A stretch of DNA of 64,000 nucleotides from Isoptericola cucumis (GCF_014635665.1 NZ_BMDG01000001.1:310001-374000); one strand, 5' to 3'; counted from the stretch's first letter, positions 20,295-29,040 are shown. Translations and numbers: made by a program. The notes: a model not told the origin generated them from the sequence alone.

Positions 20295-21650
20295 ATGACC
20301 GACAGCTACACCAGGGCCGTCAACACCGGCTTCACCAAGACTCTCGCGAAGAAGCTCGGCCTGCCGCGCCCCGCGGTCCTGCGCCGGTTCCGTGCGGGTG
20401 ACCCGCTCACGGTCGGCCCGGTGCTCGTCGTCTCCGACGACGCGTCCCGCGGCGACGCGGACGCCCTCGCCACGACCCTCCTCGGCTGGGGCCTCGACGT
20501 GCGCCGCGAGCCGACCGACGACGCCCGCTGGGGCGCCGTCCTGCTGGTGCTCACCGAGGCCTCGCACCCCACCGACGTGTCCGGCGCCGTGCTGGCCGTC
20601 GGCTCGGTGCTGCGCAGGCTCGCCCCCCAGGGCCGCGTGGTCACCGTGTCGCGACCGGCCGCCGACGGCGACGCGCCGGAGGTGGCCGCCGTGCGCAACG
20701 GGGTCGACGGCTTCCTGCGCTCCCTCGCCAAGGAGCTGCGCGCCGGCGCCACCGGCAACGGGATCGTGCTCACCGACGGCGCCGCGGCGGACTCGCCGTC
20801 GGCCCTCGCCACGCTGCGCTTCTTCCTGTCCGCCCGCTCGGCGTATGTCGACGGCCAGCTGCTGCCGGTCGGGCCGTCGACGGCCGAGCTGCCCGCCGAC
20901 TGGGACCGGCCGCTGGCGGGTCGCGTCGCCGTCGTGACCGGCGCCGCGCGCGGCATCGGCGCGGCCATCGCCCGCACGCTCGCCCGCGACGGCGCCCAGG
21001 TCGTGTGCGTGGACGTCCCCGCCGCCGGCGAGGGCCTCGCCCGCACGGCCAACGCCGTCGGCGGCACCGCCCTGCAGCTCGACGTCACCGCCGAGGACGC
21101 CGGCACGCGCATCCTCGAGCACGCCCGCACCCGGCACGGCCGGCTCGACATCGTGGTGCACAACGCGGGCATCCTGCGCGACAAGCTGCTCGCGAACATG
21201 AAGCCCGCCCAGTGGGACTCCGTCATCGCCGTCAACCTCGCCGCCCAGCTGCGGATCAACGCCCAGCTGCTCGGCGCCGACGGGGGCGCAGGCGTCCCGG
21301 GCCTGCACATCGTGTCGCTCGCCTCGACCTCCGGCATCGCCGGGAACAAGGGCCAGACCAACTACGGCTTCTCGAAGGCCGGCGTCATCGGGCACACGCG
21401 GGCCACGGCGCCGCTCGTGGGCGCGCAGGGCGGCACGGCCAACGCGGTCGCCCCCGGCTTCATCGAGACCGACATGACGTCGTCCATCCCGTTCGCCACC
21501 CGCGAGGTCGCGCGGCGGCTGTCGTCGCTGCAGCAGGGCGGCCAGCCCGTCGACGTCGCGGAGGCCATCGCGTTCCTCGCGTCCCCCGCCGCGGCCGGCG
21601 TCAACGGCCAGGTGCTGCGCGTGTGCGGTCAGAACCTGGTGGGTCGGTGA
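20295..21650 (+). CDS. Two-domain 3-oxoacyl reductase, FabG4-like
   Basis: A 451-residue short-chain dehydrogenase carrying an extra N-terminal domain of about 210 residues (VGPVLVVSDDASRGDADALA), as in mycobacterial FabG4 (high-molecular-weight FabG). The catalytic domain starts near residue 215 with VVTGAARGIGAAIA and holds the Ser-Tyr-Lys set in SLASTSGIAGNKGQTNYGFSKAG. It would interconvert 3-oxoacyl- and 3-hydroxyacyl-CoA/ACP. It lies 16 bases after thiolase and overlaps the MaoC start as GTGA. Confidence 0.92.
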   Translation: MTDSYTRAVNTGFTKTLAKKLGLPRPAVLRRFRAGDPLTVGPVLVVSDDASRGDADALATTLLGWGLDVRREPTDDARWGAVLLVLTEASHPTDVSGAVLAVGSVLRRLAPQGRVVTVSRPAADGDAPEVAAVRNGVDGFLRSLAKELRAGATGNGIVLTDGAAADSPSALATLRFFLSARSAYVDGQLLPVGPSTAELPADWDRPLAGRVAVVTGAARGIGAAIARTLARDGAQVVCVDVPAAGEGLARTANAVGGTALQLDVTAEDAGTRILEHARTRHGRLDIVVHNAGILRDKLLANMKPAQWDSVIAVNLAAQLRINAQLLGADGGAGVPGLHIVSLASTSGIAGNKGQTNYGFSKAGVIGHTRATAPLVGAQGGTANAVAPGFIETDMTSSIPFATREVARRLSSLQQGGQPVDVAEAIAFLASPAAAGVNGQVLRVCGQNLVGR

Positions 21651-22657
21651 GCGCGCACCGGCCGGCCACCAGCTCCGGGGAGCCGCTCCGGGTCGAGACG
21701 CTGCCCACGCTGCCGGGGCTGGGCTCCCTGTACGCGCGCGGGGCGGCGTCGTCGGGCCGGATCGCGGCCGGCCGGGCGCTGCCCGGCCTGCCCGGGATCG
21801 GCGCGGGCCGTGGTGACGGCGAGCCGGACGGCGACCAGCCGCTCACCCTGCCGGACGTCGCGCTGCACGTCCCCGGCGTCCCCACGGCGAACCTCGCGGG
21901 CCACCTGCACGACTACCAGCGGCTCCTCCACGAGCCGGTGACGGACGTGCTGCCCGCCGGCTACCTGCACGTGCTCGCGTTCCCGCTGGCGACGGCCGTG
22001 ATGGTCCGCGGCGACTTCCCGCTCCCCCTGCTGGGCATGGTGCACCTGGCGAACCAGGTCGAGCTGCACGGCCCGGTCCGCGTCGGCGACCTGCTCGAGG
22101 TGCGCGCCTGGTCGGAGAACCTGCGCCCGCACCGGCGCGGCGTCCAGGTGGACCTCGTGGCCGAGGTGCGCCGGGCGGGCGACACCGCCCTCGTGTGGCG
22201 CGGGGTCTCCACCTATCTCGCCAAGGGCTTCCACCTGCCCTGGAGCGAGGCGGAGAACGGCGCCACCGGACCGGCGGAGGGCGAGGACCGCGCGCCGGCC
22301 GGCACCTGGGTGCCGCCGCTGCCCACCGGCCGCTGGGCTCTCGGCCCGGGCACCGGCCGCGCCTACGGCGCGGTGTCGGGCGACCGGAACCCGATCCACC
22401 TCTCCGCGCTGTCGGCGAAGGCGTTCGGCTTCCCCCGCGCCATCGCCCACGGCATGTACACCGCCGCCCGCGCGCTGGCCGACGTCGGCCACGCGCGCGG
22501 CGAGGCCTACCGGTGGACCGTCGAGTTCGCGAAGCCGGTGCTGCTGCCGGGCGCCGTGGACGTCGCCGTGACCCCGTCCGGGCAGGGCTTCGAGTACGTG
22601 GGCTGGAACGGCGGCCGCAGGCAGAAGCACTTCGAGGGCACCGTCACCCCGCTCTGA
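21647..22657 (+). CDS. MaoC-like (R)-specific enoyl hydratase / dehydratase, HtdX-like
   Basis: A 336-residue double hot-dog protein. The C-terminal half carries the hydratase-2 motif AVSGDRNPIHLSALSAKAFG with catalytic Asp and His; the N-terminal half (YLHVLAFPLATAVMVRGDFP) is the degenerate hot dog. It hydrates or dehydrates 3-hydroxyacyl thioesters. GTG 21647 overlaps the FabG stop, so the three genes are translationally linked. Together with the divergent dehydrogenase it forms a full fatty-acid oxidation or elongation-type set comparable to mycobacterial fadE5-fadA2-fabG4-htdX. Confidence 0.88.
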   Translation: MSAHRPATSSGEPLRVETLPTLPGLGSLYARGAASSGRIAAGRALPGLPGIGAGRGDGEPDGDQPLTLPDVALHVPGVPTANLAGHLHDYQRLLHEPVTDVLPAGYLHVLAFPLATAVMVRGDFPLPLLGMVHLANQVELHGPVRVGDLLEVRAWSENLRPHRRGVQVDLVAEVRRAGDTALVWRGVSTYLAKGFHLPWSEAENGATGPAEGEDRAPAGTWVPPLPTGRWALGPGTGRAYGAVSGDRNPIHLSALSAKAFGFPRAIAHGMYTAARALADVGHARGEAYRWTVEFAKPVLLPGAVDVAVTPSGQGFEYVGWNGGRRQKHFEGTVTPL

Positions 22658-22666
22658 CCGCCCCGT

Positions 22667-22700
22667 CGCCCCCGATGCCGCCCGTTCGGCATCGGGGGCG
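22667..22700 (+). terminator. Terminator after the thiolase-fabG-maoC operon
   Basis: A perfect 14-bp stem (22667-22680 with 22687-22700) and a 6-base loop begin ten bases after the MaoC stop. Confidence 0.8.
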
Positions 22701-22750
22701 CTCGCGGTTGTACGGTGACGGGTGACGACGCCGGCGACGAGGAGGTCACC

Positions 22751-23338
22751 GTGGCCGAGGTCCTGCTCTTCCACCACGCCCAGGGCCTGACGCCGGGGAT
22801 CACCGCGTTCGCGGAGCGTCTGCGCGACGCCGGGCACACCGTCCACCTGCCGGACCTCTTCGATGGCCGCACGTTCGACACCCTCGACGCCGGGATGGCC
22901 CACGTCGAGGGGCTCGGGTTCGGCGAGGTCCTCGAGCGCGGCACGCGGGCGGCCGGGCCGCTGCCCGCCGAGCTCTTCTACCTCGGGTTCTCGCTCGGCG
23001 TGCTGCCGGCCCAGAAGCTCGCCCAGACCCGCCCCGGTGCCCAGGGCGCGGTGCTCTGCTACTCGTGCGTCCCGTCGTCCGAGTTCGGCGGCTGGCCGGC
23101 GGGCGTGCCCGCACAGGTCCACGGCATGGACCACGACCCGGTCTTCGTCGGCGAGGGCGACCTCGAGGCCGCCCGGGCGCTCGTCGCCGAGTCCGGGACC
23201 GCCGAGCTCTTCCTCTACCCGGGTGACCAGCACTACTTCGCCGACAGCTCCCTGCCGAGCTACGACCCGGCCGCCACCGAGCTGATGACCGCACGGATCC
23301 TCGAGCTCCTGGGCCACCCGCTCATGACCGGGGCGTGA
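22751..23338 (+). CDS. Dienelactone-hydrolase-like alpha/beta hydrolase
   Basis: A 195-residue single-domain hydrolase of the DLH type. The nucleophile elbow reads YLGFSLGVLPAQ: Ser stands where classic dienelactone hydrolase has Cys. The His is in LYPGDQHYFAD and an acid in GMDHDPVF. The substrate is unknown; many such proteins are not real dienelactone hydrolases. GTG 22751 is chosen because GGAGG sits five bases before it; the earlier GTG at 22715 has no such site. It stands alone after a terminator. Confidence 0.82.
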   Translation: MAEVLLFHHAQGLTPGITAFAERLRDAGHTVHLPDLFDGRTFDTLDAGMAHVEGLGFGEVLERGTRAAGPLPAELFYLGFSLGVLPAQKLAQTRPGAQGAVLCYSCVPSSEFGGWPAGVPAQVHGMDHDPVFVGEGDLEAARALVAESGTAELFLYPGDQHYFADSSLPSYDPAATELMTARILELLGHPLMTGA

Positions 23339-23408
23339 CCCGAGCATCCGTGTCCGGGCGGGCGGATGTGGGCGGGCGGATGTCGGTGCGGACCGGCAGG
23401 ATCGCGGC

Positions 23409-24329
23409 ATGACGACGATCGGCTGCATCCTTGCGCCCTACGGCAACCCGCCCTCGCGGTTCGTCCCGTTCGCCCGCACCGCCGAGGCGGCGGGCCTCGA
23501 CGAGGTGTGGTTGTGGGAGGACTGCTTCCTCGAGTCCGGCCCCGCCGCGGCGTCGGCGATGCTGAGCGCCACCGAGCGGCTGCGCGTCGGGATCGGCGTC
23601 ATGCCGCTGCCGCTGCGCAACGTGGCCCTCACCGCGATGGAGACCGCGACCCTCGACGGCATGTTCCCCGGCCGCTTCCTGCCCGGCGTCGGGCACGGCG
23701 TGCAGGAGTGGATGGGGCAGGTCGGCGCGCGGGTGGCGTCGCCTCTGACGCTCCTGCGCGAGCAGGTGACCGCGCTGCGGGCGCTGCTCGCGGGCGAGCG
23801 CGTCACCACCTCGGGCCGCTACGTCACCCTCGACGACGTCGCCCTCGACTGGCCGCCGGCGGCCGCTCCCCCGGTGCTGGCCGCGGCCAAGGGGCCGAAG
23901 ACTCTGCGGCTGGTCGGCGAGGTGGCGGACGGCGTCGTCATCGACGGCGACTCGGGCGTCTCCGGGGCGCGACGGGCGGTCGCCCTGCTGGACGAGGGCC
24001 GCGCGGCGGCGGGGCTGCCGCCGGTCGCCGAGTCCGGGCCGGGCAGCGAGCACCCGTTCCGCGCGGTCGCGTTCGCGCAGACCGCCACCGGCGACGGCGC
24101 GCCCGCCCGGCTGCGGTCGTCCCTGGCACGGTGGCAGGTCGACGCCACGTCCGACGAGGTGCTCGCCGACCACGCCACCTGGGGCTCCGCCGAGCAGGTC
24201 GCCGACGGGTTCCGCCGGTTCGCCGCCCTCGGCGTCTCGACGGTGGTGGCGCAGCCGACGCTCGACGAGCCCGACCTCGACGGCTTCGCGGCGTTCCTCG
24301 GCGAGGAGGTCGCGCCCCTCCTGCGCTGA
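23409..24329 (+). CDS. LLM-class flavin-dependent oxidoreductase
   Basis: A 306-residue luciferase-like (beta/alpha)8 oxidoreductase using FMN or F420. Typical segments: EVWLWEDCFLESGPAA, RLRVGIGVMPLPLRN, FPGRFLPGVGHGVQEWMGQV and PPVLAAAKGPKTLRL. The substrate cannot be inferred. A CAGGAT box ends six bases before the ATG, suggesting a leaderless message. It is monocistronic and convergent with the GNAT gene, only 19 bases away. Confidence 0.88.
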   Translation: MTTIGCILAPYGNPPSRFVPFARTAEAAGLDEVWLWEDCFLESGPAAASAMLSATERLRVGIGVMPLPLRNVALTAMETATLDGMFPGRFLPGVGHGVQEWMGQVGARVASPLTLLREQVTALRALLAGERVTTSGRYVTLDDVALDWPPAAAPPVLAAAKGPKTLRLVGEVADGVVIDGDSGVSGARRAVALLDEGRAAAGLPPVAESGPGSEHPFRAVAFAQTATGDGAPARLRSSLARWQVDATSDEVLADHATWGSAEQVADGFRRFAALGVSTVVAQPTLDEPDLDGFAAFLGEEVAPLLR

Positions 24330-24348
24330 GCCGGCCGGCGCCGCGGAG

Positions 24349-24921
24349 CTACGGCGCCACCAGGCGCCGCTCCAGCCCGGCGCGGACCTCGGGCCACTCG
24401 TCGTCGACGATCGAGTAGTACGCGGTGTCTCCGACCGTCCCGTCGGCGGCGACGCGATGCTTGCGCAGCACGCCCTCCGGCTTCGCCCCGAGCCGCTCGA
24501 TCGCGGCGCGGGAGCGGGCGTTGCGCGCATCGGCCCGCAGGGCGACCCGCCGCAGGTTCCACGTCTCGAACGCGTGGCCCAGCATGAGGAGCTTGCAGGC
24601 GGGGTTCGTCGTCCCGCCCCACCACTCGCGACCGTAGAACGTGGCGCCGATCTCGACCCGCCCGGGGACGAGGGCGAGGTCGTAGAAGCGGGTCGAGCCC
24701 CGCACCTCGCCGTCGTCCCCGACGACGGCGAACGCCTGAGTGCCGGCCGTGGCCACGCCCTTGTCGATCCAGGCCTCGACGTCGCCGACCGAGGTCGGGG
24801 TGGGCGACGCGAGGCCGAACCACAGGCCCTCGTCGATCAGGGGGAGCAGGCCGGCGGCGTGCCGGGTGGCGAGAGGTTCGAGCCGGACACCGTGGCCGGC
24901 CAGGACGAGGTCGTGGGTCAC
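24349..24921 (-). CDS. GNAT N-acetyltransferase
   Basis: A 190-residue GNAT of the RimJ/RimL-like group, with a GHGVRLEPLATRHAAGLLPL opening, ATFYGREWWGGTTNPACKLL in the core and a RADARNARSRAAIERLGAK segment (acetyl-CoA pyrophosphate loop region). The acceptor is unknown; protein or antibiotic amines are both possible. The GTG start at 24921 is set by family length; a GAAGAT box ends six bases before it, again suggesting leaderless translation. It diverges from the amidase. Confidence 0.82.
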   Translation of the reverse strand: MTHDLVLAGHGVRLEPLATRHAAGLLPLIDEGLWFGLASPTPTSVGDVEAWIDKGVATAGTQAFAVVGDDGEVRGSTRFYDLALVPGRVEIGATFYGREWWGGTTNPACKLLMLGHAFETWNLRRVALRADARNARSRAAIERLGAKPEGVLRKHRVAADGTVGDTAYYSIVDDEWPEVRAGLERRLVAP

Positions 24922-24985
24922 CCCACCATCTTCGCCGAGGGCGGAGCCGGGCGGGAGCGCGGGGCGGGTGGGTAGCGTGCGGAGC

Positions 24986-26461
24986 ATGGATGACCTGCAC
25001 GAGCTGACCGCCGTCCGGCTGCGCGACCTCCTGCGGACGGGCGAGCTCGCCCCCGCCGAGGTCGCGGACCACTTTCTCGCCCGCATCGAGCGGGCGAACC
25101 CGGACCTGGGCGCGTTCGTCGCCGTCACTCCCCGCGAGGCCCGGGAACGGGCCGCCGCGCTGGAGCGGGACGGCGCGGGCAGGCACGCGACCCTGTGGGG
25201 CCTGCCGAGCGGCGACAAGGACCTGTGGGCCCGAGCGGGGGTGCCGACGGGGTTCGGCTCGCGCGCCTTCGCCGGCGCGGACGCCGTCGTGCCGCCCGCG
25301 AGCGACGAGATCGTCGAGGTGCTGGACGCGGCCGGCACGGTGAGCCTGGGCCGCACCACCGCGCCCGAGCTGGGCTTTCCCGCCTACACCGAGCCGCTGG
25401 CCGGGCCCGTCGCCCGCAACCCGTGGGACACCTCGCTCGGCGCGGGCGGGTCGAGCGGCGGGGCCGCCGTCGCGGTCGCCGCCGGGCTGCTCCCGTTCGC
25501 GCCGGGCTCCGACGGCGGCGGGTCGGTGCGCATCCCCGCCGCGGCGTGCGGGGTCGTCGGGCTCAAGCCGAGCCGTGGCCTCGTGCCGGCGGGGTCGGGC
25601 CAGGAGTCCCTCGGCGGCCTGGTGGTGAACGGGCCGCTCGCGCGCACCACCGCCGACACGGCGCTGCTGCTGGAGGGCATGCTCACGTGGGGTCCGGACG
25701 GACGCGTCGCGCACCCGCTCACCCTGCGCGCGCCGTCGGCCCGCGCCGGCGAGTACCTGGCCGCGGCGACGCGGGGCGAGGTCGGCGGCAGCGGCGGCGA
25801 GGACGTCCGGGGCCGGTTCCGGGTCGGCGTCACGACGGACTCCGCGTGGGACGACTTCTACGAGATCACGACCTCGCCCGAGGCGCGGGCCGCCCTCGAC
25901 GCGGGCGTCGGCGTGCTGGTGGGCCTCGGCCACGACGTCGAGGAGACGGCGCTGGAGGCGGCGCCCGAGTACGGGCCGGCCTTCCGCACCCTGTGGATGG
26001 CGGGGGCGTCTGCGGTGCCGATCGACGACCCGGCGGTGCTGGACCGGCTGGAGCCGCTGACCCGCTGGCTGATCGGCCGGGGGCGCGAGGTGCCGGCGCG
26101 CGAGGTGTCCGAGGCGCTGCGCACGCTGACGGCGTACGAGCGGCGGCTCCTCGCGCAGGTGGCCCGGTACGACGTGGTCGTGACGCCGGCGCTGGCGATG
26201 ACGCCGCGCCCCGTGGGCTGGTTCGACCCGCAGGACCCGGAGCGCAACTTCGCCCAGCAGTGCCAGTACACGCCGTGGACGTCGATGCTCAACGTGGCCG
26301 GCCTGCCCGCGATCACCGTGCCGACGCACCGGACCGACGAAGGCCTGCCCATGGGGGTCCAGCTCGTCGGCTCCCCCGGCCGCGAGCGCACCCTGCTGGC
26401 GGTCGCCGCCCAGCTCGAGGACCGCCTGCACTGGGCCGACCGGCACCCGCCGGTCTGGTGA
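24986..26461 (+). CDS. Amidase (amidase-signature family)
   Basis: A 491-residue hydrolase with the Ser-Ser-Lys triad of the amidase signature: Lys in LPSGDKDLWARAG, the GAGGSSGGAAVAVAAGL loop, and SDGGGSVRIPAAACGVVGLK with the acyl-accepting Ser. It is related to GatA but lacks GatB/GatC neighbours and is annotated as a stand-alone amidase of unknown substrate. A TAGCGT box (24973-24978) ends seven bases before the ATG, so the message is probably leaderless. Confidence 0.9.
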   Translation: MDDLHELTAVRLRDLLRTGELAPAEVADHFLARIERANPDLGAFVAVTPREARERAAALERDGAGRHATLWGLPSGDKDLWARAGVPTGFGSRAFAGADAVVPPASDEIVEVLDAAGTVSLGRTTAPELGFPAYTEPLAGPVARNPWDTSLGAGGSSGGAAVAVAAGLLPFAPGSDGGGSVRIPAAACGVVGLKPSRGLVPAGSGQESLGGLVVNGPLARTTADTALLLEGMLTWGPDGRVAHPLTLRAPSARAGEYLAAATRGEVGGSGGEDVRGRFRVGVTTDSAWDDFYEITTSPEARAALDAGVGVLVGLGHDVEETALEAAPEYGPAFRTLWMAGASAVPIDDPAVLDRLEPLTRWLIGRGREVPAREVSEALRTLTAYERRLLAQVARYDVVVTPALAMTPRPVGWFDPQDPERNFAQQCQYTPWTSMLNVAGLPAITVPTHRTDEGLPMGVQLVGSPGRERTLLAVAAQLEDRLHWADRHPPVW

Positions 26462-26504
26462 CGGGCGCGCAGGGCCTCGACACGCCCGACCGGCAGGCGT
26501 AAGT

Positions 26505-26536
26505 TACCCCTCAGGGGTATATACCCCTGAGGGGTA
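26505..26536 (+). promoter_or_regulatory. 32-bp perfect palindrome: two tandem CsoR-type operators
   Basis: Two copies of TACCCC-N3-GGGGTA (26505-26519 and 26522-26536) face each other across TA, giving a perfect 32-bp palindrome. TACCC/GGGTA inverted repeats are the recognition form of CsoR-family repressors (copper, other metals, persulfide). A TATATA at 26518-26523 in the centre could be the -10 of the gene starting at 26556. The regulator itself is not in the window. Confidence 0.75.
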
Positions 26537-26555
26537 CACGAGGGAGTGAACCGCC

Positions 26556-27221
26556 ATGTCCGAGCCCGACGCGACCGCCGCCCGACCTGCCGCCCGACCC
26601 CCTGCCCGGTCCGCCGCACGCCACGAGCGCGGGACGCCGCCCGCCGCCCCACCACGAACCACCAGCGCGGGCGTCAACGCGCTCTGGGTCGTGGCGGGCG
26701 TCCTGTCCGGCCTGGGCATCGTGCTCGGCGTGGGCGCCGGCGGCGACGTGCCCGCAGGGTCGGCGGCCGAGACCACCACCGCCGCGGTGCCCGCCACCGC
26801 GGTCGGCGTCGCCGCCGTCTGCTACCTCGCCGCCGCGGCCACGGGCAGGCGCTGGGTGGGGTGGGCCATGGTGCCGGTCGCCAGCGCGCTGCCGTTCCTC
26901 GAGTACGCGGGCGTGCCGCGCTGGGTCTCGTTCGGCGCGGCGGGCCTGGCCTTCCTGCTGTACGGGCTCGCCCGCCGCCGCCCGACGACGCTCGCACAGG
27001 CCGGCGCCATGGTCGGGTACCTCGGCGTCGCGGTCGCGGCGGTGGCCATGCCGGCACGTGTCGGGCTCGTCGTCGCCGCGCTGGCGCTCGCCGCGCACGT
27101 CGCCTGGGACCTGGTGCACTACCGGCGCGACGTCGTCGTGCACCGCTCGCTCGCCGTGTGGTGCATCGGCCTCGACCTCACCGTCGCCGCCCTCTGCGTG
27201 GCGTTCGCCGTCGCCGCCTGA
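26556..27221 (+). CDS. Seven-helix membrane protein under a CsoR-type operator
   Basis: A 221-residue protein with a 38-residue Arg/Pro/Ala-rich leader and about seven hydrophobic helices. Between helices 6 and 7 lies AAHVAWDLVHYRRDVVVHRS, three His plus Asp, followed by a Trp-Cys pair: possible metal or haem ligands. I do not recognise the family. The operator immediately upstream suggests derepression by copper, another metal, or reactive sulfur, so a role in metal or sulfide handling is a reasonable hypothesis. GGGAG lies ten bases before the ATG. No chaperone, P-type ATPase or csoR gene is next to it. Confidence 0.72.
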   Translation: MSEPDATAARPAARPPARSAARHERGTPPAAPPRTTSAGVNALWVVAGVLSGLGIVLGVGAGGDVPAGSAAETTTAAVPATAVGVAAVCYLAAAATGRRWVGWAMVPVASALPFLEYAGVPRWVSFGAAGLAFLLYGLARRRPTTLAQAGAMVGYLGVAVAAVAMPARVGLVVAALALAAHVAWDLVHYRRDVVVHRSLAVWCIGLDLTVAALCVAFAVAA

Positions 27222-27308
27222 CCACGGCTGACGCCGCCGGGATGCGAACGGGCCGGAGCGCGCCTAGCGTCGGTGTTCGAGGTCGTTCGTTCGACGGAAG
27301 GAGCACCG

Positions 27309-27479
27309 ATGGGACTCGGCGACAAGGCCCGGCACCTCGCGGAAGAGGGGGAGGGCAAGGCCAAGGAGGCACAGGGCAAGCTCACCGACGACGAGAAGCG
27401 GGAGGCCGAGGGCAAGGCTCAGCAGGCCAGCGCGAACCTCAAGCAGGCGGGTGACGACGCCAAGGACGCGTTCAAGTAG
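27309..27479 (+). CDS. CsbD-family small stress protein
   Basis: A 56-residue, highly charged Lys/Glu/Ala-rich helical protein (MGLGDKARHLAEEGEGKAKE, then a repeat-like GKAQQASANLKQAG). CsbD proteins are general-stress products of unknown mechanism. GAAGGAG precedes the ATG at 27309; a TAGCGT box at about 27265 is a possible -10. A strong terminator follows directly. Confidence 0.85.
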   Translation: MGLGDKARHLAEEGEGKAKEAQGKLTDDEKREAEGKAQQASANLKQAGDDAKDAFK

Positions 27480-27489
27480 ACGCCCGCAC

Positions 27490-27529
27490 GACGAGGGGGT
27501 GCGACCGCGGCAGGTCGCACCCCCTCGTC
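27490..27529. terminator. Bidirectional terminator, 17-bp perfect stem
   Basis: 27490-27506 pairs perfectly with 27513-27529 around a 6-base loop, between csbD and the convergent desulfurase-like gene. Confidence 0.85.
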
Positions 27530-27551
27530 ATGCCCTCACCGCGGGCGACGG

Positions 27552-29018
27552 TCAGACATCGCCCGGCAGGCAGCCGAACGCCTCGTCGGCCCCCAGCGCG
27601 GCGGTAGCGAGCAGGCCCTCCAGCCCGGAGCCCTCGGGGACGGGACGCGGGTCGTCGACGACGACCCACAGGCCGTCCACGACGTCGTACCGCGCCCGGG
27701 GCCCCTCGGTGACGAGCGCCCGCACGGCGGCGACGAGGCGCTCCACCTCCTCGCCGGCGGTCCCCAGGCCGACCGACGCCCGCACGGCGCCGGCGTCGAA
27801 GCCGAGCCGGCCGAGCAGCGGGTGGGCGCAGAACCGGCCGTCGCGCACGCCGATGCCGTGCTCGGCGGACAGGTAGGCGGCCACCAGGCCGGGGTCGTAG
27901 CCCGCGACGGTGAAGGTCACCACGCCGACCGGGTCCACGGCGTCGTCCCACACGTGCACGACCTCGACCCGGTCGAGCCCGCCGAGGCCGGACACCAGCC
28001 GGCGGCGCAGCGCGTCCTCGTGCGCCCGCACCTGCTGCGGGTCGAGGGCGGCCAGCTCGTCGCACGCCGCCGCCAGGGCGACGGCGCCGATGACGTTGGG
28101 CGAGCCGGCCTCGTGCCGCGCCGGACCGGAGTGCCAGTCGGTCGCCGCCGCGCGCACGCGGCGCACTGCGCCGCCGCCCGCGAGGTACGGGGTGCCGACG
28201 TCGAGCCAGTCGCGGCGGCCGACGAGCGCGCCCGCGCCGAACGGCGCGTACGTCTTGTGGCCCGAGAACGCGACGTAGTCGACGCCCGTCTCGGAGAGCG
28301 AGAACCGGCGGTGCGGCACGAGCTGCGCGCCGTCGAGCACGACCCGCGCCCCCGCGCCGTGCGCGGCGGCGACGACCTCCTCGACGGGCAGCGCCTCCCC
28401 CGTGACGTTCGAGGCACCGGTGAGCGCGAGCAGCGCGTACGGGCGCCCCTCCGCGGCACCGGCACGCAGCTCCGCGTCGAGCTCCGCGAGCGTCGCGGCG
28501 ACCGTGGGGCCGCCCGTGACGACGGTCGCGTCCGTGACGCGCTGCCAGGGCAGCAGGTTCGCGTGGTGCTCGATGTCGAGCACCAGCACCCGGCCGGGCT
28601 CGCCCGTGACCGGGTCGGCCGGGACGCAGCCCGCGAGCAGGTTGAGGGAGTCGGTGGTGTTGCGGGTGACGACCGTCAGGTCGTCCTCGCGCGCGCCGAC
28701 GAACGCACCGACGGTGCGCCGCGCCGTCTCGTAGAGCGCGGTCGAGACCTGCGACAGGTAGCCGGCGCCGCGGTGCACGCTCGCGTACAGCGGCAGCACC
28801 CGGGCGACCCGGTCGGCGACCGCCTGCAGCGCCGGGGCCGACGCCGCGACGTCGAGGTTGGCGTAGCCGACCCGGCGCCCGTCGACGAGCGGGACGAGCG
28901 TGTCGCCGCCGACGACGGGCAGCACCGGCGGCAGGTCGAGCACGGCCGCGGCGGTCGTGGCCGTGACGGCTGTGGCGTCAGGCGTCCCCGGGGCGGGCGC
29001 GGTGGTGAGCGTGGTCAT
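27552..29018 (-). CDS. Cysteine-desulfurase-like PLP enzyme (class V aminotransferase, SufS/Csd type)
   Basis: This 488-residue enzyme likely takes sulfur from cysteine as a persulfide. The PLP lysine is in VDYVAFSGHKTYAPFGAGAL, the aspartate/His pair in VLDGAQLVPH, and the persulfide Cys in RFCAHPL, aligned with the GHHCAQPL of SufS. It is longer than SufS (about 410) through a 35-residue N-terminal leader and a C-terminal tail of roughly 60 residues. No suf or isc genes adjoin. Instead a SAM-IV riboswitch precedes it, and a rhodanese-metZ operon diverges, pointing to methionine/sulfur supply rather than Fe-S assembly. GAGGAGG precedes the ATG. Confidence 0.85.
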   Translation of the reverse strand: MTTLTTAPAPGTPDATAVTATTAAAVLDLPPVLPVVGGDTLVPLVDGRRVGYANLDVAASAPALQAVADRVARVLPLYASVHRGAGYLSQVSTALYETARRTVGAFVGAREDDLTVVTRNTTDSLNLLAGCVPADPVTGEPGRVLVLDIEHHANLLPWQRVTDATVVTGGPTVAATLAELDAELRAGAAEGRPYALLALTGASNVTGEALPVEEVVAAAHGAGARVVLDGAQLVPHRRFSLSETGVDYVAFSGHKTYAPFGAGALVGRRDWLDVGTPYLAGGGAVRRVRAAATDWHSGPARHEAGSPNVIGAVALAAACDELAALDPQQVRAHEDALRRRLVSGLGGLDRVEVVHVWDDAVDPVGVVTFTVAGYDPGLVAAYLSAEHGIGVRDGRFCAHPLLGRLGFDAGAVRASVGLGTAGEEVERLVAAVRALVTEGPRARYDVVDGLWVVVDDPRPVPEGSGLEGLLATAALGADEAFGCLPGDV

Positions 29019-29040
29019 GCCTGGTCCTCCTCGGTCGTGC

